DNA from: Phoronis ovalis | Taxonomy: Eukaryota; Phoronida; Phoronidae | Assembly: GCA_028565635.1 (NCBI GenBank) | Contig: JAOXYB010015287.1 | Coordinates: 1 to 19,627 of the forward strand | Length of the DNA stretch: 19,627 nt | Direction: 5' to 3' | Shown: positions 1-8,734 of the stretch, piece by piece | Layout: each line of letters starts with the position of its first letter | How positions within the stretch are numbered: position 1 is the first letter of the stretch | The notes under the pieces: generated by a model | Seen by the model: the letters and a program-made list of their open reading frames with translations, nothing else | What the model was told of the DNA's origin: nothing | Databases searched by the model: none | Program-made: the position numbers and the translations under genes

Positions 1-193
1 TTGCTTGAAGCGCTTTATTTTAATGCTCTTGAAGCGAATTATTCGCGTACACATTAGAGGCTGAAGCGCTTTATTATGAAGCGCTCTATTGTGAAGCGCT
101 CTAAGTGGTAAGTGTGAATGGGCCTAAAGGTCACTCCGTTCCCTCTATTCATCTTATATGTAAACTATCTAGGCGTAAAAATCTGATGCAAAC
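1..193 (-). other. Start of speriolin-like intron 4, cut by window edge
   Basis: This follows the donor at 193-192 and is open-ended. It is non-coding apart from a short frame extension of exon 4 ending in TGA. The far part is occupied by a cluster of GAAGCGCT-type repeats. Confidence 0.55.
6..105 (+). repeat. Cluster of five 14-bp TGAAGCGCTTTATT-like units
   Basis: Units begin at 6, 30, 62, 77 and 92. Units 1 and 3 are identical (TGAAGCGCTTTATT), unit 4 has one change (CTCTATT), unit 2 has AATTATT and unit 5 diverges at the end. The last three are spaced 15 bp apart and the earlier ones irregularly. Each intact core holds the palindrome AGCGCT. The cluster may run on beyond the left edge. 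Confidence 0.75.
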
Positions 194-447
194 CTGTTTC
201 TGGATATCAAGACGCGCAGTTTCTAAGTCAAATGCCTCCAAGTGTATCATGTCTGGTATATTGTTTACAGTATAACCATAAAACCGTCGTTTATTTTTCC
301 CCATTTTTTCAGGACCAATAAATACATAACTCAAGATTCGTCGATCTAGTTGAAAAGCTATTTCACCAATTACTCTTTTTTCGGCAGATTTTGAACTTTT
401 CTTTTTAGGCTGCAATTCTTTGCTTGCAGACGGCTGAGGTGATTGCC
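194..447 (-). CDS. Speriolin-like exon 4 (start of conserved C-terminal domain)
   Basis: The best acceptor is TTCTTTCCTTGCAG with AG at 449-448. Its leading GG joins the G from exon 3 to make Gly. A Lys/Ser-rich linker is followed by EKRVIGEIAFQLDRRILSYV, the most conserved block of the speriolin C-terminal domain, then a short charged insert (GPEKMGKNKRR) and YGYTVNNIPDMIHLEAFDLE. The likely donor is CAG|GTTTGC (GT at 193-192), phase 0. Past it the frame runs on for 14 codons to TGA at about 151-149 without domain resemblance, so the domain should continue in an exon outside the window. Two weaker acceptors in the same phase (exon start at 534 or 466) cannot be excluded. Confidence 0.83.
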
Positions 448-3400
448 CTGCAAGGAAAGAACGATCAACTGTGGGCTTTTTATCACGTTTAAATTCCATC
501 GTCATATATATAAGATTTATGGTATAGAGTGTTCCTGATGTGATGGATGGAAATCTGGCCCCAATAAAGGAAACGTTTCGGAGCCTATAACTGTACACAT
601 GCATTCACTATAACTCTACACATGCATTCACTATAACTCTACACATGCATTTCACAACGAAATAATTTGATTTCAAAAGTTCAAATAGAAATGGAAGAGA
701 TTGAAGGGCACGCATAAAGTACGTATTTATCGTAACAAAGATATGTTTAATGTGACCAGTACCGTTTGGTACGTCTTATTCAAACTTTATACCTGAAGTA
801 ACATATTAGCTACAAAATAGATACTAGACCAACGTTAACGGGAGTATGTTTTGCAACCAGTCAAAATGAATTTAAACATCTGAGCCACATTTATGGCTAT
901 ATTATATATAGAGAGATTCTTCTTTTTTATTTGATGCAATTTTGAAAAGGTCGACAGAGAGGTTTTGGAATGAATAGATAAATCTGCAGTACAAAAAAAA
1001 TAAAACTTTTTTATTACAATTTACATTGCAGGGCTACCGAATATCCATCTATTAAAGCCCAAGAGAGCGCTGAAATAGCTTTTTCTAAGATGTTCCATTA
1101 TGCCGCGCCCCACGTACAGACGGGACAAGAACGTACCATTTGTATACGGCTGCGTGATGTAAGCTCAAGTAAGCGATATCAGATTTCACGTACAACGAAC
1201 ATCAAAATCATTAATGCAAAATGTAATAATATTCCGTATATTAATAATTGCGGTTACCTTTTTTGCCCCTTCGTGGCCGAGGCTTATCTTCTACATAATT
1301 CTCTTCAGAGGTACTGTACTGTCTAACTGTACTTTTGCCGGTTTCTTCAGTTTGGTATGAAGGCAGAAAACCAGTTTCACGTTGTGGTGAATCATCAGGT
1401 GCTGGATACACCACACCGTTAGCTGCATCTATAGGCGTAAATGTTTGTATAGTAGGGGGATAAAACGGAATATTTTCTTCTGCATTAAGAGGCTGGAAAT
1501 CATCACCAGTGCTGTATGGCGATTGGCTTCGTGGTCCTTGCTTTTCCTTCTTTCTTTTACGTTTCTCCTCTAAAAAAATGAATTCAATTATTCGATCAAT
1601 ATTTTTTTATATTTTGAAAGTAATATGTTACGCAAATAAGTTGCATATATGGAAGTAATGTTTTTGAAGTGTCTGTATCGTTTTCCATTGGAGTAGTTTT
1701 GAGGGTACTTTGTTTTTCTCATTTTGAAATATTTTTTTATTTGTACATTATGGGACGAATAATAAGCAGCCTAAGTAATTTTATTCGCAAGACATACTAT
1801 TGCATTTCAGGGTGCTATTTATATTTATATTTATTGTCGAAATATATTTGATTTGCTCCTCGTAATTTGTGTACGCCATCTAGTCCTGTTGAATACGAGT
1901 CCATCGAAAAGCCAACAGGTGGTAGCTGGAAGTTAATTGGCAAACAGTTGCTTTTTTACCAATATGATCACATTATCTTTTAAACATAATGAGTCACATG
2001 ACTTAAAAATCGTACTTTTCCTCCGTCTGCGTTCGCTATCTGGAACATTCGAGTCAACTAGGGTAGATGTCAGCGGTGGTTGAAAGACATCGTTCTCTGT
2101 TTGTTTTGTCCAAGAAGACCCATGCCTTAGGTTATCAACGGTTACTTCACTTTGACGCTGCTCAATTAGAACCGATGATTGTCGTCTGGCATATATATTG
2201 TGTTCTGCTACATAGGGGCCGTTTTCTTCTGAATTGTTATTTCCATTATTGTGTGTTTTAGATACACCAACATTACGGGGCGGTAGAGCGCTATTTGAAG
2301 TCACTGTTTGGTTACCAAGTTGAACCATGACTTGTTGTTGACGATGTGTCTGCATGCTGTCATTGGAAACGCCAGGAGAATATCCAGAGAAGAAACTTTG
2401 TTGGGAAAATTGTCTAGGCATTTCTTGAAACTGTTTTTTTTGATCCTGATATAGAGAACGGCTGTGCTTGAAAACACCAGGCTGATATCTAGGGGCAACT
2501 GTACTTTGCCAACCTTGACCTTGTGTTTTTTGAGAATATTCCATACTATGAACCTTATTAACTTTTGCACTATCATTATCAGGCATCTGAATGAATTTAC
2601 CCCCAAGTTTATTTCTTTGTTTTCCATCTTTTGGAATTTGTACAAAATCCGGATAAACCACGCCCTGTGGTATTATTCCGCGATCGTATCCTACTGTGAC
2701 TTTAGGGTTACGAGTTGGACTTTTTTTTCTCTTAGTAGATGTAGAGAAAACGTCAACTTCAATGTTCATACGGCCATACGGAGACGATGGACTATGAATG
2801 GACGAAGTAGCCGTCGCCATATTTGTTCCGTACGATTGCTGGTGAGGGAGAACGATGGATTCCCGACGGTCTTCATCAAAAACAGTTAAGGTGGAAGCGT
2901 CAGCGTGAGCTACAATACAATACAATTAAAGTTTAAATATTAAACATAAAATGCTTATTGGCGAAAAATAAATCCGTTTCCATTTCTATTATGAAATGAC
3001 TAGGGTGGCATGTACATACAACATATAGTTCCTGCTATCCATGTCATTTATCCATTTATATTTTTCCTAGCGTATTGTTTGTAAAATAATATTTATAAAT
3101 AATGACCGAAATGTAAATAAAAACGCAATACGAAGTGTTGGTGTACAGTGATCATGCACGCAGGTTTTCGAATATGTATATAACACGATAGACAAGCCTA
3201 GGATACAAACAAACATACAGGAAAACTTAAATCTGAACTTACGTTTTGAAGCTTTGAGACATTCAAGCCATGATAATAACTCAGATATGACTTTTGCTGT
3301 CCGTAAATCAGCATTTTCCTTCAGCAACCGAAGCTGTTGGCGCAAAAAATTATTTTGGTTTATTAAATGTGCATTCTCCGATTGTATTTCGTCTAGATTG

Positions 3401-3474
3401 ATTGATTCGAGTTGCCCATCTTCTTGAAAACTTCTGATTTCTTCAAGTTTTAATGTGTCAGGATACTTTGACAT
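194..3474 (-). CDS. Speriolin-like protein (SPATC1/SPATC1L type), 5' part, four exons, continues off the left edge
   Basis: Join of 3474-3243, 2909-2016, 1569-1258 and 447-194, read on the minus strand. All three junctions are GT-AG and phase 1, so the frame stays open for about 564 residues. Seen in the translation: an N-terminal coiled-coil-like stretch (about residues 25-63, with SENAHLINQNNFLRQQLRLL), a long Ser/Gln/Pro/Asn-rich middle (about 79-480), a 15-residue run with 13 Lys/Arg at about 370-384, and from residue 504 the signature RVIGEIAFQLDRRILSYVF followed by YGYTVNNIPDMI. That signature is the start of the speriolin C-terminal domain. Known of the family: vertebrate speriolin is a spermatogenic protein associated with centrosomes and the sperm neck; SPATC1L is its paralogue. 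The rest of the C-terminal domain must lie in exons beyond position 1. The orthology class (SPATC1 or SPATC1L) cannot be settled here, so no symbol is given. Germline or centriolar function is inferred from the family. Confidence 0.88.
448..1257 (-). other. Speriolin-like intron 3 (810 bp)
   Basis: Bounded by the GTAACC donor and the TTGCAG acceptor. It is AT-rich and contains a 23-bp tandem repeat. Its last 157 bases before exon 4 stay open in the exon 4 frame back to an ATG at 604-602. No other coding signal is seen. Confidence 0.65.
587..655 (+). repeat. Tandem repeat, 3 x 23 bp
   Basis: Three head-to-tail units beginning ATAACTSTACACATGCATTC start at 587, 610 and 633. Unit 1 has G where the others have C, and unit 3 differs only at its last bases. 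The array lies inside intron 3 and just overlaps the upstream end of the open frame leading into exon 4. Confidence 0.9.
1258..1569 (-). CDS. Speriolin-like exon 3
   Basis: The acceptor CATTTTTTTAG has AG at 1571-1570. The frame that continues exon 2 stays open for 103 codons to the donor AAAAAAG|GTAACC (GT at 1257-1256), and four codons into the intron it meets a stop (GNRNY then TAA). The start KEKRKRKKEKQ extends the basic run of exon 2. The rest is acidic and Pro-rich (for example DDFQPLNAEENIPFYPPTIQ and ANGVVYPAPDDSPQ). No named domain is seen. The motif VVYP also occurs in exon 2 (GVVYPDFVQIP), which may be a weak internal repeat. Confidence 0.78.
1570..2015 (-). other. Speriolin-like intron 2 (446 bp)
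   Basis: AT-rich, from GTACGA to TTTTTTTAG. It separates the two halves of the Lys/Arg run. No repeat or RNA-like structure is seen in it. Confidence 0.65.
2016..2909 (-). CDS. Speriolin-like exon 2 (long low-complexity middle)
   Basis: The acceptor is TTGTATTGTAG with AG at 2911-2910. The two leading bases CT complete a Pro codon with the C left by exon 1. The exon carries 297 full codons without a stop, far beyond chance in such AT-rich DNA, and codes for a disordered-looking chain rich in Ser, Gln, Asn and Pro. The donor chosen is AAAA|GTACGA (GT at 2015-2014). The two other nearby phase-1 GT sites would create a TAG stop on joining exon 3, and the better-looking TTG|GTAAAA further on is phase 0 and puts exon 3 out of frame. 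The last codons are ERRRRK. Confidence 0.82.
2910..3242 (-). other. Speriolin-like intron 1 (333 bp)
   Basis: From the strong donor GTAAGTT to TTGTATTGTAG. Nothing else is recognised in it. Confidence 0.7.
3243..3474 (-). CDS. Speriolin-like exon 1 (start codon, coiled coil)
   Basis: The ATG at 3474-3472 begins MSKYPDTLKLEE. The same frame has a TAG about 54 bases upstream and no ATG between, only GTG codons, so this is the first usable start if the exon is not preceded by another coding exon. The exon gives 77 residues plus one base and ends at an excellent donor, C|GTAAGTT, with GT at 3242-3241. Its second half is a heptad-like Leu/Asn/Gln-rich helix (NNFLRQQLRLLKENADLR) resembling the N-terminal coiled coil of speriolins. 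Reading on past the donor gives a stretch of different character (Cys- and Phe-rich), consistent with intron. Confidence 0.8.
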
Positions 3475-3573
3475 TTCATACACCGATATGTACTTATGTA
3501 ATATCTTGTAATTCACATGCTGATGTTGCTATCATCCTTTTCTTATATGTAAGAAAACAGTACATTCTGCTTA

Positions 3574-3615
3574 CAACGTCACATCTCTATGACGTCAAAC
3601 ATTTATATGACGTAA
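3574..3615 (-). promoter_or_regulatory. Cluster of three CRE-like sites upstream of the speriolin-like gene
   Basis: On the minus strand, towards the gene, the sites are TTACGTCA at 3615-3608, the full palindromic CRE TGACGTCA at 3597-3590, and TGACGTTG at 3582-3575. They lie 100-141 bases before the ATG at 3474. An AT-rich TATAAAT directly follows the first site. Known: CREB/CREM/ATF factors bind TGACGTCA, and CREM drives many post-meiotic germ-cell genes in mammals. That these sites act on this gene is inference; the transcription start is not visible in the sequence. Confidence 0.5.
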
Positions 3616-4493
3616 TGCCAGCAAACAGACAGTTGCTAGATTATTGAACTAATTAGTTTACCCTGGCGCGTACACAAACGTCGTTAAAAATTATATTCTT
3701 TCTTGTTGACTTTTCATACGTGTATTTACGATGCGTCTAGAAAATGGAAAAGCTGCAATAATTTGTATTACAAAGAATATATATATAAAGGTATGCACTA
3801 TATACGAGAGTTCATTTAGATTGAAAATAACAGATTGTTTGAATTAACGTTATTATTATTATTTGTAAGTCACAGGTAAAATCCACGTCTATAATCTAGC
3901 ATGGTATGTGTTGCCGGATCATGAACATTATTTTACTAAATTTAAATAAATTAATTTAAACAAAAGACATATGTTGGTACAAGCGTAAATATCTATGGGA
4001 TGTGTTTTATGCTCGTACCAATTATCACTGGATGATATGGGTCACAGAAATCTGTCATATCGACAACGTGCTGCGTGATTTCATTATAGTAGATTTCAAT
4101 AAAGCTAGGCAAAATAATTCTTTTTTCAAAAATATTATTTTATGTAACCTGAATTGTGTTTTTATTTGGTGTCAGTTAGGTTTATAGATGTGTATAATAT
4201 ACATGTACATGTACATTGATTATGAAAAATACTTTATTAAACGTCAAATTAGCGTACAAATATAATGTTTACGTAAAGTTTCTCGTTGATACGTGCGTTG
4301 ATTAAATTCGCGTCATTAGTCAGTAGTTATGTTCAGGACTGTCAATATTAAACTCGCAGTAGGTTTGTAAGGTCTATGAAAATTACAGTTTAGAGAAAAT
4401 ACGATTTATCTTGTAGTCGACCTTTCAAGGCCGTTTTACCCTACAGTAGCATCCTGTGAGGAAGTTGATACTGATTAGCTCGTCCACTCTGAC
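3616..4493. other. Intergenic, AT-rich
   Basis: No exon, RNA gene or mobile element is seen. It includes a self-complementary run ATGTACATGTACAT at about 4202-4215 and scattered short frames no longer than expected by chance. Confidence 0.5.
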
Positions 4494-4534
4494 ATGACCC
4501 TACGGCAGGCCGTAGACGATCGTAGCAGGGTCAT
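4494..4534. repeat. Nested inverted repeat in a GC-richer patch
   Basis: The outer arms ATGACCCT (4494-4501) and AGGGTCAT (4527-4534) are perfect complements. Inside, CTACGG-CAGG-CCGTAG (4500-4515) is a perfect 6-bp hairpin with a 4-base loop, next to the palindrome ACGATCGT (4517-4524). Three nested symmetric units in 41 bases could form a cruciform or a branched RNA hairpin. No tRNA or snRNA match is recognised. Confidence 0.7.
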
Positions 4535-5417
4535 AGATCCAGGACTAAATAATGGCTTTACCATCACCTAACTTTGCATGTTTATCTCTAATGAATGATA
4601 CACGTATTGAGTCACGATTTTGTTCTAAATATATTTCTTCTGTTAATTAAAAGAGTTCACGACTGTCATAGTTAGTGTGTGAGGGAGTGAATATTAATAA
4701 GGTTGTGATAATTACGTCAGCTATTCGTAAGCGCATGTGCATATATTCTATATACATCTATACATGTACATTGTGCTCACCATCTTCTTTCTGTTGAGAA
4801 TGCTCTGCTTCACCCATTAACAAGATAAAGTTTGATCTGATTTAAATAGATATATGTATTCTTGAATCGAGGAAATAGTTTTGTGTTAGAGGTTTATATA
4901 ATTATTTTAGCATGAGTTGCATGCTCATAATTTACAATAATCAAAGGAGGTTTTTGTTGCTGGAAAAAAGCTTATCAAGACAGTGTTTCTTCTAGGAAAC
5001 ACGCGGAATTTATCATGGGATTTTGCTCTATATGCTTTTAGTTTTCTTTTCCAAATCAATAACCCTGAGTTTCATAGAACTGATTCAATTCTCCAACCGC
5101 TTGGTCATACCATATACGTGTATACTAAACAATATTCGATGTTTCTCAACTGGAGACTCAAGTAGCTGCTATAGCCACATCTACTAGTAACATGTAAGAT
5201 GTAGCTAAACACATAAATCATAAAGTATGCTGTTTTCAAAAAGACAGCGGAATTTTCACACGTAATAATATTAACTAATACTTTGCGGGAATTAATTTAA
5301 AATACTATTATATTATTTTACACTATTCATTTCAAAATGAAAGCTAGCGTTTAGTATATGTGTCTGTATAATAACTGATAGTGCGTGTCTTTGTATATAA
5401 GAAGACAAACCTGCTAC
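4535..5417. other. Intergenic, AT-rich
   Basis: No gene recognised. The only frame of note (about 4983-5165, plus) has no family resemblance, and its length is within chance. Confidence 0.5.
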
Positions 5418-5645
5418 TTTCCATGTACACTTCATTTACCGCATTTCCTGTACATTCCCTGTATACATGTATCACCCCTTCTGCATTCCCAGTGCAAGTC
5501 ATCTATATAACATCAACTGCGCAGTTGTAAACTATGCATAACATCTACTACATTCCGTGTACATAACACCCGGGGACATAGCATCTACTCCCGGCATCTA
5601 CTATATTCCTTGTACATAATATCTAGTACATTTCCTGTACATTTC
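5418..5645 (+). repeat. Degenerate minisatellite with TTCC-N-TGTACA and CATCTACT motifs
   Basis: TTCC(N)TGTACA-type cores recur at about 5419, 5446, 5554, 5607 and 5632, and CATCTACT occurs exactly at 5542, 5582 and 5595, with a variant at 5619. The clearest units are 24-25 bp (5594-5617, 5618-5642). The array is imperfect, with other sequence between copies, and includes the perfect 14-bp palindrome CAACTGCGCAGTTG (5514-5527). Confidence 0.6.
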
Positions 5646-6116
5646 AATGATAATAAATGTTTTCATAATATCTTGCCTGACGTTCCGATTTTTCCAATAA
5701 CAAAAAACCCACATAATTATGTCTCTAGCCTACTATTAATTTTTCCTGGCATGGCCTATAAACTTTTTGTCGACAGTACATTACATTTAGGTATCTTGGT
5801 GTACATTTCCCTTGCACTTTGCAGGCTTCCTCTCCACTAAAGAATCCCATCATATTTTGATAAAAAAAGAGTATTTCTGTCATATTTAATAAACAAAATT
5901 ACACCCATTTTTCAGTAAAAATAATCAACACAGCCAACCCCAAAGAAAAAGGGAATAAAAAGAGAATCAATTAACATTAATACACTTCGCACTATTTTAG
6001 GGGGGGTTGACATGGAAGTGATGCAGTTATGCCAGTTTTTAAAAGTTAGTGAATCTTCACGTGTTAAATACTGAACACCATTTTTCACTTTCATTTTACA
6101 TGTTCTTAATACAATG
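5646..6116. other. Intergenic, no gene seen
   Basis: AT-rich with A-rich runs near 5860-5960. A further TGTACATTTCCC at about 5800 may be an outlying relative of the preceding minisatellite core. No exon signal is supported. Confidence 0.45.
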
Positions 6117-6256
6117 CCTATTGCTGACGTCACACAGGAAACGCCGGCGCCGTGAATTATGACACAACAGTAATCACTGCACTCTAGTATGAAGTGATTC
6201 GCTATCGTTTATTAATTTTCCAAGATACATTTTGGTGCCGTATTATGCATTAAGTG
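6117..6256. promoter_or_regulatory. Possible regulatory island: full CRE next to GC-rich stretch
   Basis: TGACGTCA at 6125-6132 is followed within 12 bases by CGCCGGCGCCG, the most GC-rich run in the neighbourhood, and about 125 bases later by the 26-bp array. This could be a promoter or enhancer remnant. No transcription unit can be tied to it, so the call rests on motif clustering only. Confidence 0.25.
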
Positions 6257-6386
6257 CATGGGCCCTTTCTTTGATTGACGGACATGGGCCCTTTCTTTGA
6301 TTGGCGGACATGGGCCCTTTCTTTGATTGGCGGACATGGGCCCTTTCATTGATTGGCGGACATGGGCCCTTTCTTTGATTGGCGGA
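6257..6386 (+). repeat. Tandem array, exactly 5 x 26 bp
   Basis: Five head-to-tail 26-bp units start at 6257, 6283, 6309, 6335 and 6361 and are nearly identical. Unit 1 has GACGGA where the others have GGCGGA, and unit 4 has TTCATTGATT for TTCTTTGATT. Each unit holds the palindrome GGGCCC, the run CTTTGATTGGCGGA (lost in part in units 1 and 4) and hence an inverted CCAAT box (ATTGG). On the minus strand no frame of the unit contains a stop, so two overlapping frames of 80-90 codons cross it. With a unit length not divisible by three, these are best seen as an artefact of the repeat. Confidence 0.97.
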
Positions 6387-7492
6387 TGATTTGAAATAAA
6401 ATTCACAAGGCAAATTAAGCTGACACATCTGCTTGTTGTATATACGTGAAGCAATACTACTTCGAATTTCTAACCTCAAAGCGAAGATAAAAATAATTAC
6501 TATTTTACGTATCACACATAGGACATTTTAATGCTATAATTTCTTTTGGCTAGAACTCGTATGATTTTTGATTAAACAGGGTCTATATGCTCAATATGAA
6601 ATGATGTTTTCATAAATTTACCAAATATGACGAGAACCTGACTGACACCACTCACTGTACACTAATTACTTTGTAAAAAAATACAAATAACTACACCTTA
6701 GGGAACTATATCGGAAGAAAATTAAATTATTAACTAGATTTTTTTTTCAAAACGTTTAACAAAGCATACAATGTACGTACAATGTCGGTGAAAAATTTAT
6801 AATTTCTAATTACACAGTACATATGAAATACACTCGAAGGAATATTGCTTTTGTAATTAATTGCTATGAAGCTAGCCGGTGATTTCTTGAATGGGATATA
6901 TATGCATTAATTTTGCTTATTTGATGACTTTAGAGTTTTATAAATTACTTGCAATATTAAAGAACTCATCAACTTTATCACTGACCAGCTAGGATTGCTG
7001 AGTAGCCGTGTACAATTATTAACACGAGATGGAAACGTGCAAAATGGTTAGATTTTGAATTTGAGAACATTTCCACATTTATTTCAGTTATTGAAATATT
7101 TTTTTCTGCGTGATATAATCATGACCTCATTGTGACAGGAGAGGTATTTCTCTAACATTGTGCACCTTTACTACGATTTTTATAACTTAAAATTGCATAT
7201 TTTCATATACCTCTTTTTCATTTTATACTAAACATTTATCAAAGAAAATTTGAAAATAGCCAAATGTTCTGTATTTATTCTGTAAATACATCAGTATCAT
7301 TTGTAGTATCATTTGAAATTTTAAATCATTGTGTAGTATGTCAAGTAGAAATGTAATTATGCTGAAAACAATTGGCATCAGGTATCCAATAGCAACCATC
7401 GTTTCTACTTTGGGGATGAGTGTAGTTCTTACATAGAGCGTAGTGTAAATGAATACTTTGCGGGAACACTTTATTTGAACGTTGATATTATA

Positions 7493-7507
7493 TCCCACAA
7501 TGTGGGA
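7493..7507. repeat. Perfect hairpin TCCCACA-A-TGTGGGA
   Basis: Seven-base arms around one base. No U-tract or gene end adjoins it, so a terminator-like role is not supported. Confidence 0.6.
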
Positions 7508-7907
7508 GAGATCACAATTTGAAAATGTCATTTTTAAAATCAAAAATCGAGGTGATTATTTCCAAGCTGGTAAATGACCAATTGTATTTCTTTGTATTTC
7601 CCGCCAATTCTCGCTAGTGATCTGTTGTAGAGTTCACATCAAAGTTAATTGGCTAAACCTGCAGGAACAATTAATCCGGAAAAGGTATAAGACATGACTA
7701 TATCTGTATGTGTCTGAACAAAATTTTACGGGAATACGATTCTTTACTAATGAGGCAGACTGGGAATTCAATTGTATCCTTATACCATATGCAGTAAATC
7801 TTAATGTAGTTTTGAAATTCCAAGGTCGAAAATGTTTGCAACTAACAACGCACGTTTCCTTCAGCTTTCATTAATGTGTATCGTATGATTCTGGATTTAT
7901 AAGATAT

Positions 7908-7933
7908 AAGTCATTACAACAAGTCATTACAAC
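7908..7933 (+). repeat. Direct repeat, 2 x 13 bp
   Basis: AAGTCATTACAAC occurs twice head to tail without a change, which points to a recent small duplication. Confidence 0.85.
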
Positions 7934-8707
7934 TGTCGGTAAACGAGATCAGATTTAATTGATTTTTTTATATCCGCAGATGATATTTGAATAAAATAAT
8001 AAAATAAGAGAATTTTGCAATTATATAATTAAATAAGTGAAAATAAGTCACTGCTATAAATTGATTGCTAAACAGCGTCTCATCAAAGACTGAAAGTCTT
8101 GTATTAGCAAAGAATGTAATGGATAGGAAATGAAAAACACTATAGTAGCAATTCTAACAGCATACATTAGCCTACATGTAACATATTTCAGTCACAAGCT
8201 AAACTTGAGCAGAGTATGATTAAAAACACATCCTGTCTAAAAATTACCTACATTACAGCAATTTGTTAACAATATCCGAAAACCTTTGTTCTAATTTCTA
8301 GTTTGAATTAAATATACAAATCATCTTGTCTTTGAATGTAATTATATCGAACATATAAGCTATGTTGGTATGCTCAGTTATACTGATTTACGCTATATAC
8401 CATAGGTTTCCGAAGTAACGCCCATATATATCTCTAATAAAAACCCTCCCATAATAAATGTCCCTCACGGATGACTCATAGTACACCTTTAGATACTTTG
8501 AAAGCAGTGATAACCTAAATATATATTGATTACTTTTTAACGCGTCAGTGATGTCAATTTACAATTTAATATAACTGTGTCTGTTCTACGTACGAACACA
8601 TTTTGTCTGAATTAACCTTTATAATAACTTTACTGTTTCTCTAGAACCGTTACAACACTCCGAAAGTGACTTAATGCTCTACAGCATGATATGAAATTGT
8701 GTAGATG

Positions 8708-8734
8708 CTTTTGATAATACATAACTATCAAAAG
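8708..8734. repeat. Perfect 9-bp inverted repeat
   Basis: CTTTTGATA (8708-8716) and TATCAAAAG (8726-8734) flank a 9-base loop. The function is unknown. Confidence 0.6.

Noticed and set aside
1090-1326. Plus-strand frame of 78 codons
   Set aside because: It lies opposite speriolin-like exon 3 and its donor; it is a shadow of the real gene.
2301-2889. Other frames on both strands of 114-141 codons
   Set aside because: They overlap exon 2, whose own frame is much longer and joins the other exons in phase.
4525-4560. 5S rRNA-like string around AGCAGGGTC
   Set aside because: Only about nine bases agree; the rest of the gene's internal control region is missing.
6212-6515. Two overlapping minus-strand frames with repeating SANQRKGP/IKERAHVRQ peptides
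   Set aside because: The 26-bp unit has no stop in any minus-strand frame, so open frames follow automatically. A unit length not divisible by three makes the peptide shift frame each time.
7223-7543. Minus-strand hydrophobic frame of 106 codons
   Set aside because: About one frame of this length is expected by chance in 19.6 kb at this base composition. It has no ATG at its edge (one lies four codons in) and no family resemblance.
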